Shown in pieces: positions 55,062-63,174 of a DNA stretch of 64,000 bases. This DNA comes from Harmothoe impar (lineage: Eukaryota; Annelida; Polychaeta; Phyllodocida; Polynoidae): NCBI GenBank assembly GCA_947462335.1, contig OX381705.1, positions 620,001 through 684,000 of the forward strand. The letters run 5' to 3'. The notes beneath the pieces are model-generated. The model had not been told where the DNA came from. It saw only the letters and a program-made list of their open reading frames with translations, and ran no database searches. A program made the translations under genes and the position numbers. Each line of letters begins with the position of its first letter. Position 1 is the first letter of the stretch.

Positions 55062-56440
55062 GTGTATAGGCCTAGAGCTAGACTCTAGTCATGGTGGTTT
55101 AGTTATGCTAGATCTACAAACATTCCGCTTTTCTAGAATAAGCCACTCTCAACCTCCACAGTTTCACCCTGTCAAATGTGTATTTGACCTGTCAATACCA
55201 TAGAACACTTGTATTTGTCAGAATCGGCAAACCTATATCTTTCTAGCAGGGTCAGTGGCAAGTCTATATCATTATTTGTAGGCCCGGTACGGTCGTTTAA
55301 AGATCGCCCATTTTCCTAGTTTACTCGTGAATTTCCTGTGAATTTAGCCTTTATAGATACCTATACAGATACTGAGCTTGACCTACGTTTTTAGAGGTCA
55401 CAATTCTTGTTGGGAACTTTAGTGCCACTGCTAGTTGTCAGAGCAAGATGAAGTAAACATTGCCGGAATGAGCTCGGACAGTAGAATCAGAGGGATGTGT
55501 TTTCTGTCTGAGTATTTGCCTTATTCATACGGCATCTCACCTCTAAAGACAAGCAAAAACTTTGCAGTGGTAGCGCGCCCCGTTCCGAATATCCAATCGA
55601 GTTTTAACCAAGATATTCTGAAAGAGCGAGAAGAGATCTTTCATTTGACATCTTGGGCGTCCTGCTACGATGGTAAACAACGCCATAATGAGGTCATGAT
55701 TACGTCATAGTCAGAATTGCGCTGACGGACGCTGCGTCACAAAATTGCCGCGCGCGGATGGTAAGACTCGCGGTGGCGTGATGCGTCAGTGCCTACCTAA
55801 GGAGATTTCAAACTGGCTAGATTAGAGTTATACAGGCCTAAACTGTTTCCACATGCCTTAACAGGTCTCACTGAGTGTGTGTATAGGCTGTGTCTATAGG
55901 TACCATGCTATAGAGTAGAGTGGAGGGAGGTCTGAACTTGCACCAGCAGTGTTGTGTGTGCCTAGTGACAGTCGCTGGTCCGTGTCCCCCGAAACACGCC
56001 CTACACCACCGTAAACACAGCTCCCCTCCCTCTCTAAATACACGCCCTACCCACCCCAACCCCTCCCAGCTCATCCCCAGACATACATCGTGTACAGGGG
56101 CTGCTGGGGTGGAATTAGGCAGCTGTAGGGACTGTAGAAACCTGCTACATGTGTTTTATTTGGACTGTGTTGTCCACATAGCAATACACAGAACCGTCCC
56201 GGCGACCCAACCCACTCCCAAACAACACCCGCCCTGTCACTCCCAGCTCACAGGGCCCCCACTTCACTCCCTGTTTTCTCCGTTATTTCAAATAGCTATG
56301 CCGGGAAAATTGCTGCACGCTTAGAAAACTTCCTAAATAATAGTCTGGTGCAATGAAAACAGCACATCAAGGTCTATCCGAGTCCATTTCTCTCGTTATT
56401 CCGAGGGGTAGGGCGTCAGTAATTTCCAAGTTGGGATTCA
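55062..56440. other. Mostly non-coding; CpG-rich patch at about 55690-55790
   Basis: A plus-strand frame of about 80 codons (from ATG 55468 to TAG 55708) lies in a CpG-bearing region with TGACGTCA-like words and GCCGCGCGCGGATGG just after it. It has no recognisable family and no clear splice donor, so it is not called a gene. The rest shows nothing. Confidence 0.3.
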
Positions 56441-56442
56441 AT

Positions 56443-56522
56443 ATGGCTGCCACTCAGTCGGAACGGAGCGCTGTCGCGGCGCTTTCCTCCCGAATTCCGG
56501 CCGAATATAAAATAACATCCAG
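56443..56522 (+). CDS. Possible first coding exon, plus strand
   Basis: ATG in CAATATGGCTGCC context opens 26 codons (MAATQSERSAVAAL and on) to a CCAG|GTAACT donor; read through, the next codon is a stop. No downstream exon was found. It overlaps antisense with the leader of the minus-strand candidate, so at most one may be the real coding start. Confidence 0.3.
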
Positions 56523-56546
56523 GTAACTGAGGTGAAAGGGACCTAC

Positions 56547-56576
56547 CTGGGGCTTTGTCGTTTCCGACTGAGCCAT
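56547..56576 (-). CDS. Possible first coding exon, minus strand
   Basis: ATG in a GCCATGG context opens exactly 10 codons (MAQSETTKPQ) to a strong CAG|GTAGGT donor. The upstream sequence has promoter-type motifs. The gene would continue to the left; no second exon was recognised. Confidence 0.4.
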
Positions 56577-56654
56577 GGCATTCGGCTAAATCCCTTACAT
56601 TTATCCAATATGACAGCACTACATCTTCGTACGTGTGTCTCCCCACACTGTCCG

Positions 56655-56750
56655 ACTACATCTGAGGGTCACGTGACGGCGCGCCCGCTGATTGGCTGAG
56701 CGTCTGAGACGCCGAGCTGCGTCCAGGATCCAGTTTGGCGCGCTGCTTGA
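56655..56750 (-). promoter_or_regulatory. Probable housekeeping promoter
   Basis: Within 100 bp there are GGTCACGTGAC (E-box/CRE-like), GATTGGCTGAG (inverted CCAAT) and TTTGGCGCGC (E2F type), in a CpG-rich context. It lies 80-175 bp upstream of the minus-strand ATG at 56576. Confidence 0.5.
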
Positions 56751-56769
56751 AGACTGGGATCCCGGTCGT

Positions 56770-57133
56770 CGTACCGGGGTTTAGGGGGTTTAGGGGGTAG
56801 ATTGTAGTACCATGGGGTTTAAGTGTGGTGTATGGTAGATTTAAACAGATATAAAGCAGACAAGTAGCGCTGGGTGTGTTGTTATCCGGTGCGGGTGGGT
56901 GTGGGCGGGGCCCCATCCCCGTGACCACGCCTTGTGGGCCTTGTGGAAGAGTTGGAGACCGTGGTTTCCCACGTTCCGGTCTGCTGCCCCGGGGTTGTTA
57001 CACATGGAGGGGGGACTCACCCACTACCCCACTGCCACTCACCTGGCACGAGTCTATGATGCCTCACATGGGGTTGCGGGAGAGGGGGGGGGGATATAGC
57101 ACCCGGGATACAGAGAGGTCATAGATAAATGAA
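56770..57133. other. Non-coding spacer
   Basis: GTTTAGGGG repeats near 56780 and a G-run near 57085. No gene is seen. Confidence 0.35.
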
Positions 57134-57135
57134 TA

Positions 57136-58473
57136 GGGGAAGATGGGGGAATACCCGGGGGGAATACGGGACACCTAAGGGTTTTCATGCAAATTCTGCC
57201 TTTCTGGTGACCATAAGCAAAATATTTTTTTACCTACATTTTAAGCATTCCTCTTTTATATTTAACTGTGTTGAGGAAAAATGTCCCCAAACTCCCTAAG
57301 GTACAATGGTTGTAGTTAATCATTTCAAATATTTTGTGACCCATATTACCCCACGGTGGGGTAATACGGGTCGCCATTGTGGGGTAAGACGGAACGGAAT
57401 AGGAATCGTCAGTGAAAATGGCCAAATATCTTTCATGCATGGGGGGAATTCTTTGAATGAGAAGCCTTTTGGGTACCTTAACAAAATATATGATGATTTA
57501 AACTGTCCCAAAACATTATAAAGATACTTAGTTACCTCAATGAGACCTATATGTCTATTCTTGTCGAGAGAATTTCTCAAAATATTACACAATTAGCAAA
57601 ATTTGGCAAAAATGGAGTGTTTACATCGTTTCCATGGTCACCAGGATGCCATGATATATACCCTAAACCCTATCTATTAGACGGGGCTTCTTTATAGCTT
57701 TAATTCAAGCTATTTTGTGACCATTTATGTTGAGATGCACACTAGAAACAGCAAAAATTGTGAATTGTCTTTGATGTTCAAATTGATCCTGAAATTTCTT
57801 GTATTTTCATGCCGCCATCTTGTAAAATGGCCGCCACACAAAGCATGACCATATGCAAATTTAAAACATGAAAAAAATCTCACAAAGAACTAAGTTTATT
57901 TAGATATCTTGAAAAAAAGTAGTTTCTGCAAAGGCGCTCTTTCATGTGAAAGTTTTAAATAAGATTAATAGCTTAACATTTTTGTAGAAAAATATATACA
58001 AATTGCCATAGGGATTGCCTTTGACCCGTATTACCCCACCGAGAAATGAGGTTGGGGTAATACGGGACACCACACAAATAGTGGTGTCAATTTCTAGACA
58101 CTTCACAGAAAATAACCAAACCATATTTGATTTTATAAGCTATCGGGTGTTTTATCCTTAGCACCCGAAACCAGAAAAAATATTACCATTTTGCTCAAAC
58201 TAGGGGCTTACATAGATAATGATGTGTCTAATTATGCTTTACTAATCAAGATGTCAGCCCTCAATATTCCAGACATTCAATTTTTGTTTCCGCGTATAAT
58301 TCAAATAATAATTCCTCTAACAACATAATAAATGCTGAAATATTTATGATCTGATGCCTACCTTTTATTATAAAACCAAAACTGAGTTCTTACTGTTACC
58401 TCCAGTAAGAAATATCAGTCTGAAATGAGAGTGTCCCTTATTACCCCATGGCCCGTATTACCCCATCTTCCCC
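57136..58473. mobile_element. 1.3-kb MITE with GGGGAAGATGGGG termini (copy 2, inverted)
   Basis: It is the inverse of 27894-29207 over its full length, with the same termini and TA flanks. Examples of shared words are GACCCGTATTACCCCACCG (58023) and GGGGTAAGACGGAACGGAAT (57383). No coding capacity. Confidence 0.87.
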
Positions 58474-58563
58474 TACATCTATTTCACCAAAACGCTATAG
58501 GCCTACATCTATTTTTTTATTTGAATTCATATTTCAGTTGATATATCGTATAATGCCCGTTTT

Positions 58564-58678
58564 AGGGCCAAAAAAAAAAGGTAGGCCTATGTTTCAGGTT
58601 ACCCGACCCTACCTAGCAAAACAGGGCTGACCCTAGAAACTGTTATCCAATTTAACACTGTTTAAGTATTGATATATT
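58564..58678. mobile_element. Truncated AAGGCC-A10 MITE
   Basis: AGGGCCAAAAAAAAAAGGTA and CAGGTTACCCGACCCTACC resemble the left half of the copies at 12475 and 17259. It ends close to the start of Polinton-2. Confidence 0.45.
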
Positions 58679-59075
58679 AGTAGTATATATTGTATCGAAA
58701 CGGGACTATGCTTAAGTACTGTTTATTACTCACTCGATATGCAGCCAATCAGAGGCCTCCATTTGGTCACGTGACCCGTTGCCATGGTAACTTGACCTAC
58801 TTAGGACTCTCAGCCAATCAGAAGCCAGCATTCTGGGTGACCTACTGACCTACTTAGAAGCTCTCAGCCAATCAGAGGCCGGCATTCTGGTAACCATGGT
58901 AACGTGACCTACTTACGTCACGTGACCTACTTAGGCTCAGCCAATCAGAAGCCAGCATTCTGGTAACTATGGTAACGTGACCTACTTAGGGTTTTGTTTG
59001 TAAACAACACCACGTGGCTCTCTTGTTTGTAAACAACACCACGTGACACGTAACTGTTTGTAAACAAAAAAAAAA
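58679..59075. promoter_or_regulatory. Polinton-2 left TIR with RFX, forkhead, CCAAT and E-box motifs
   Basis: GTTGCCATGGTAAC (58778-58791), GTAACCATGGTAAC (58890-58903) and GTAACTATGGTAAC (58963-58976) fit the RFX X-box. GTAAACA forkhead cores inside TGTTTGTAAACA lie at 59000, 59029 and 59060. There are four CCAATCAGA boxes and four CACGTG E-boxes. ETS-CRE composites are absent, unlike Polinton-1. Confidence 0.65.
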
Positions 59076-59180
59076 GTTATATAACGTATATAACGTATAT
59101 ATAGAAATAAAAACACAACAAGATAATTTCTTTTTTTTTCATTTTATTCTTATTTTCATTTCAATCAAAAACACACAAGT

Positions 59181-59483
59181 TTATGCTTTTTTAGCTTTCT
59201 TCTTCGACTTGCAACCGAACAGGCCGCAAAGTCTCACGCCACCGTCACTCGCACCACACCCCTGACGTCCTCTCTCCAATAGACATTGCACGACTTTGGA
59301 TAAATCCAACACCATTTCGGCAAGGCAGAGAATCTTTGCTTCCATGAAACGTCCGCCATCGCAACAACCCGTTTTTTCTGTCACAACATCATCATCGATA
59401 GCTTCTGACTCACTGTCCGGTCGCTCAGCTTTGGGATTTTGCTCATTCGCATGACGCACTTCTTGGGGTTTCTTGTTCGACAT
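59181..59483 (-). CDS. Small Cys-containing Polinton-2 protein (100 residues)
   Basis: ATG 59483 to TAA 59181. The N-terminal 40 residues are polar and acidic. Then come GCCDGGRF, a helical segment (MEAKILCLAEMVLDLSKVVQ), CGASDGGVRLCGLFGC and a basic tail SKKKAKKA. Its first 103 bases overlap the 3' end of the protease gene in another frame. No family is recognised. AATAAA on the minus strand at 59148-59143 may end this transcript. The basic tail could bind DNA or a membrane; this is not established. Confidence 0.5.
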   Translation of the reverse strand: MSNKKPQEVRHANEQNPKAERPDSESEAIDDDVVTEKTGCCDGGRFMEAKILCLAEMVLDLSKVVQCLLERGRQGCGASDGGVRLCGLFGCKSKKKAKKA

Positions 59484-59833
59484 GCTTCAATTAGGAAATG
59501 AACGCAATGAGGTCCACAGGTGTCAGCAGAAGTGTCTTGTAGTTGAACGCGGTTTCTTTGCCACTTGAACGGAGCAGAGCGTTCCACGAAAGACAAGAAC
59601 TCCGCACTCAGCGGCGGTAAGCCGAAGCAATCAAAGTAGTACACTTCACCCGTGCTCGACACGTAAAACGCTACCCAATGCTGACCTGGTAAATGTTGCG
59701 GATCTGTGTTGCTCACGAAACAAATGTCTTTGATAGGGTGCTTCGGAATAGTGTCACAAGAGAAAACACCTAGGAAACGATGTTTTGTGTGAACGTTTTC
59801 CTTCAACACTCTATTTATTTCAAGCGTATTCAT
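59381..59833 (-). CDS. Adenain-like cysteine protease (Polinton PRO)
   Basis: 150 residues from ATG 59833 to TGA 59381. It has the C5/adenain catalytic layout: GQHWVAFYV with H52, VYYFDCFG with D68, an oxyanion Gln in VQLQD (97 or 99), and TCGPHC with nucleophile C106. The family matures capsid and core proteins during virion assembly in adenoviruses and is one of the standard Polinton genes. It lies 24 bp downstream of the capsid stop codon and overlaps the next gene by 103 bases, as a compact viral gene block would. The frame is intact and all catalytic residues are present. It is a little shorter than adenovirus protease (about 200 residues), as usual for Polintons. Confidence 0.9.
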   Translation of the reverse strand: MNTLEINRVLKENVHTKHRFLGVFSCDTIPKHPIKDICFVSNTDPQHLPGQHWVAFYVSSTGEVYYFDCFGLPPLSAEFLSFVERSAPFKWQRNRVQLQDTSADTCGPHCVHFLIEACRTRNPKKCVMRMSKIPKLSDRTVSQKLSMMML

Positions 59834-59857
59834 ACGCTAAGTACTGCTGTCTTGTCT

Positions 59858-61159
59858 TCAGTTCATGTGGTAGTCGGTGATGGGATGTCGATCTCTGGCT
59901 AGCTCGACGATGTTGTCGTACACTAAGTAGAATAGCACCGTTGTTGTCGCTCGTAGCGCCGAGCGGAAACTGACTTCCACCCTCAGCTGACCCGCTCTTA
60001 TAAGGTTCACGCAACACCCGTCGTGCGATCTGTCTGGGGTTAAATCGAGGGGGAACACCGTGTAACCGTTCAGGAATTGCTCGTATGAAATACCACAGGA
60101 GCGCGCGCCCTCCTACATCCCCGTTTCCGTGTGTAGCGCCAAGTACTCTCTCACGGCCGCTTTGGTTTTAAAGTCGGGCACGTAAGCGTCGTTCGGCACC
60201 TTCTGATCGTTCACTACCACTTGAAGCGAGCTGATGTCGTAATGCTTCATCTCGAACGGGTTCTTGTTGTAGTTACCGTTGAAGGCGTCGTGGTCCAGGA
60301 AGCAAATCATCATCGACTTGGGAAGCTGGCCTGTGTTGGAGTGCGTGTAGGTGTGATCTCTGTTACCTTGAGGGATGGCGTACGTCGTCACCTCCACTCT
60401 GTTCACCGGGTAGTCGAAGGGGCCGTGTTCTATCACTGCTCTTTCGTGCGTTTCCGCTACAGCGTCCGCCACCAACACACGTCGCACGTAGAGCTTTGCT
60501 TTGTAGATCTTCAATTTGTAGCCTGCGTCAGGGGCGCACATCAGATAGAAAGAGGGCGCTGCCTGTTTCAGAGTGAGATTGATTTCTGTCTCTCCAACGA
60601 TGAGCTTCGGTTGATGAGCCAGGTCAAAGTGCAGTCGCGCCATCAGCGAAAAGCGCTGGTTGGAGATTAGCTTCCTGCCCGCAGCATACCCCGCATTCGC
60701 GTTAGTCAACGTGTCAAACTGACCAGGCGTATCTTCATGCCACCCCTGGGCGCTCATGACGCCGCGCTTCACGTCTTTGTTGTAGTTGAATAACCCTTCC
60801 AAGTAAGCTCGGTAAGGGTAGGTCTCGGTGTTGCCAGACACTTTGAAACCGCCGATGGAGACTTGGACGTCTTTGAAGAGCGAGTGAACCAAGTTGTTCA
60901 CCGGAGCTACCGTGTCGGTGTCCTCTAGCGCCGCCCCGTTCGCTTTCAGCACTTGACATTCCAGATGAAGGTAATTCTCGTTCAGGTCTGTGTACTCTTG
61001 CGACTTGTTGATGGTGAAATTTATGTTACCTCCATCCTCTAAAGAGTTTTTTGTTTCTATCCCGAGGAAAGACGACTTTAAGATAGTAGTCGGCGCTACG
61101 GTGTGCAGGTCGAGCTCAGAGAGCGCGCACTCGTTACTGCTCTCGTGTACGTAAGCCAT
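59858..61159 (-). pseudogene. Major capsid protein (double jelly-roll, F54H12.2-like), one in-frame TAG
   Basis: ATG 61159 opens 348 codons to TAG at 60113-60115. The same frame then continues 84 codons to TGA at 59858, for the length (about 430) usual in this family. Family words before the TAG include YLHLECQVLKANG, NNLVHSLFKDVQVSIGG, YPYRAYLEGLFNYNKD, and after it LNGYTVFPLDLTPD and VLFYLVYDNIVELARDR. These are known from Polinton capsid proteins annotated as F54H12.2-like. The capsid forms the icosahedral shell. The TAG falls at a junction between conserved blocks near the C-terminus, and without the last 84 residues the second jelly roll would be incomplete. No frameshift is seen. Either a single nonsense mutation or suppression/recoding of TAG explains this. 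Confidence 0.85.
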
Positions 61160-61214
61160 TGTGTTCTCTCTTCACGCTGACGACAGACTGACGCCGGCCA
61201 CCTCCAGGTCTTTT

Positions 61215-61222
61215 TATTTATA
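61215..61222 (-). promoter_or_regulatory. TATA box of the capsid gene
   Basis: TATAAATA on the minus strand, 56 bp upstream of the capsid ATG (61159), just after the stop codon of the core-protein gene (61224). Confidence 0.65.
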
Positions 61223-61223
61223 C

Positions 61224-61676
61224 CTAAGCGCCTAGGCGCTTACCCGTTGAATACATCCCCTCTAGTCTCTTGCAAGAGCCACCGCCCGTCTGAGGAGAAC
61301 ACCGGCGACGTTTCGTCCCTGCTCCTGACCCTTTCTTAGACGCGCCAGTTTTCTTTCCTCCTGAGAACGCCGTACTCGCCAGTCTCTTCAGAGCGCCTGC
61401 GCCTTGGTCTTTCACGCTGCTCTTTAAAGTCCGACCCGCCAGCACATCTTTAGCTACACCCACACCGGCGCGGAGCAGCGTTTTTCCCACTGTCTTCAAT
61501 AGCGGGGTAGCCGAGCGCATCAGACCTAACAGAGCGCCGCCCAAACCGTGCCCGCTCTAGAAAGAGCGCCCGCTGTACACGTTGATGCCGTTGCCCAGCT
61601 GCGCGTTGTAGTAATCGCTGTACCCTCTGCCGACGGTGCGCTTGGGTGGAAAGTACGGAACGCGTTCACGCATCAT
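61224..61676 (-). pseudogene. Adenovirus pX/pVI-like virion core protein, one in-frame TAG
   Basis: ATG 61676 opens 39 codons (MMRERVPYFP, ending NVYSGRSF), then TAG at 61557-61559. The same frame goes on for 110 codons with SGHGLGGALLGLMRS, a Gly/Ala-rich amphipathic segment LLRAGVGVAKDVLAG, and a basic KKTGASKKGSGAGTKRRR region. It closes at TAG 61224, with TAA two codons later. The Gly-rich hydrophobic start followed by a basic tail is typical of small Polinton/adintovirus virion proteins thought to act like adenovirus core or membrane-lytic proteins. An internal Met may start the 106-residue downstream part. From memory, relatives carry Gln near the TAG position (RYQRGHG-like), which would fit a CAG to TAG change. 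Confidence 0.7.
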
Positions 61677-61687
61677 TTTTTTGTGTT

Positions 61688-62290
61688 TTAGCGCTCAATA
61701 GGTCTCAGATGAAGTGTCACGGTCACCTCGCCTCTACTGAATGGGATGGAATGGCCGAATCGGTCTCTTAAATAGATGCCGACCTCGGTCAACCTCTTGG
61801 ATTTCAAGGGGAAATAATCCAAATGGTGAAAACTGATAGCTTGCGCGCCACCTCGACGCCTTCCGCCTCTGTCCACCGCGACGCAGCGTAACAGCGGCAC
61901 TTGCATGTCGCCCACACGTCTCTCCTGGATCATGTCGGTGTATATGTACACAGAGTGCACGTCCCCGAAAACATCCATCGAGTAGGCGCCGGTAGTCGGC
62001 GACGCGAAACACGTCTTCTCTCCGAAGCCTAGAACACATGCGAGATGCTGAGTCAGCAGGATAGCACAGTGTCTCGGCGGTTTGATGGTGACGCGTTTCG
62101 TTTTGGAGTCGTACGATAAGATCCCCATCGGTTTGAGCAGGAAGCTGGAGCCCCCTAGTCTGTCATCTCGCAACGTCTCACTCAAGCGCTCGACTAGGGT
62201 GTAGTTGCTTCCGGTGAAAATAGGAGCTATCTTGAATATGTTTGGCATCAAAGTGCGCACTTCCATGTCTTTCTCCATCTTTTCGATCAT
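61688..62290 (-). CDS. Penton / minor capsid protein (single jelly-roll, Polinton PX-like)
   Basis: 200 residues from ATG 62290 to TAA 61688, uninterrupted. Family words are VHSVYIYTDMIQERRVGD, QVPLLRCVAVDRGG, HHLDYFPLKSKRLTEVGIYL and a C-terminal GEVTVTLHLRP. These match the minor capsid (penton) proteins of Polintons, which sit at the vertices of the capsid. It is the first gene of the minus-strand virion block; the LINE 3' end lies immediately upstream of its ATG, so its promoter has been replaced or displaced. Only 11 bp separate its stop codon from the core-protein ATG. Confidence 0.85.
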   Translation of the reverse strand: MIEKMEKDMEVRTLMPNIFKIAPIFTGSNYTLVERLSETLRDDRLGGSSFLLKPMGILSYDSKTKRVTIKPPRHCAILLTQHLACVLGFGEKTCFASPTTGAYSMDVFGDVHSVYIYTDMIQERRVGDMQVPLLRCVAVDRGGRRRGGAQAISFHHLDYFPLKSKRLTEVGIYLRDRFGHSIPFSRGEVTVTLHLRPIER

Positions 62291-62682
62291 CTGTTTGTAA
62301 GATTTGTAAGATTGTAAGATTTGTAAGATTTTTTATTCAAACAGAGTCACGGTTTTCACTGCGATTTTCAAAAGTTGAAAAGAAACAAGTATGTACATTA
62401 CAGTGATTTCATGCCATTGAAATACAATAATATTGTTGTGTTTGAAAGTATCACACATGTCAATGATAGCGGTATGCCTTTTAACATCAAACAAAGTAGA
62501 AATAGGAGCAGTTAAGGGGGGAAAAATGAGAGTTGGTTTTCTCAAAATGCTGATGTTTTATGATATTTCTGTGGGAATTATACAAAGCGAGATAGGAGAA
62601 AGAGAAAAAAAAAAAGAAAACAAAATAAAAATGAAATGAGTTTAAATATATATATATATGTAAATTATGAGGTAGGAGGGGG

Positions 62683-63094
62683 CATTGCTTGTGCAATGTA
62701 CCGCCTATGAAATAGAATATAGAGATGCAGGTTGCTAGGCGTGGCAGTGCTTATGCTCTGTACCTAACACCATAGTAGCTTAATGTATGGTCATTTTATA
62801 GTGTCTTCCTTCAGTTGAGCCGATATTATGACAGCGTCAGTTGATATGAGAGGGGCAGTGCTTATGCACTGTACTGTCCTCATTGATGAATATCTATATG
62901 TTGTGTTAGAAGGGAGCAGTGCTGGTGCACTGTACTTGCCTGTATGCGTGTAATAGAGACATATAAAACAAAGAGAGGTGTTCCTTCAGGTGAGATGATA
63001 GTTATAATGGCATCAGCTGATGTGAGAGGGGCAATGCTTGTGCACTGTACTGTCCTCATTAATGAAATATATAGGGAGCAGTGCTGGTGCACTG
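62683..63094 (-). repeat. Six spaced hairpins in the LINE 3' UTR
   Basis: CATTGCTTGTGCAATG (62683), CAGTGCTTATGCTCTG (62745), CAGTGCTTATGCACTG (62856), CAGTGCTGGTGCACTG (62917), CAATGCTTGTGCACTG (63032) and CAGTGCTGGTGCACTG (63079) are each a 6-bp stem with a 4-nt loop, followed by TGTAC. The longer context repeats with GAGAGGGGCA and AGGGAGCA forms. Confidence 0.8.
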
Positions 63095-63174
63095 TACTTG
63101 CCTGTATGCATGTAAATCGAATGTTAGAAATAATGTAACAATACATAGTTTGGAACAGTAATGTTAGTCAGGAT

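Larger units (their letters stand above)
58679..62294. mobile_element. Polinton/Maverick element Polinton-2, left part with virion genes
   Basis: It begins AGTAGTATATATTGTATCGA, related to the Polinton-1 end (the first about 100 bp are mostly identical, e.g. ACTGTTTATTACTCA and GCAGCCAATCAGAGGCC). All genes are on the minus strand in the order, from right: penton, core protein, major capsid, protease, small Cys-rich protein. A LINE follows directly at about 62291, so the rest of the element is displaced or lost outside the window. Confidence 0.88.

Noticed and set aside
55468..55710. Plus-strand frame of about 80 codons in a CpG-bearing patch
   Set aside because: No family resemblance, no clear donor or promoter; left unannotated as a gene.
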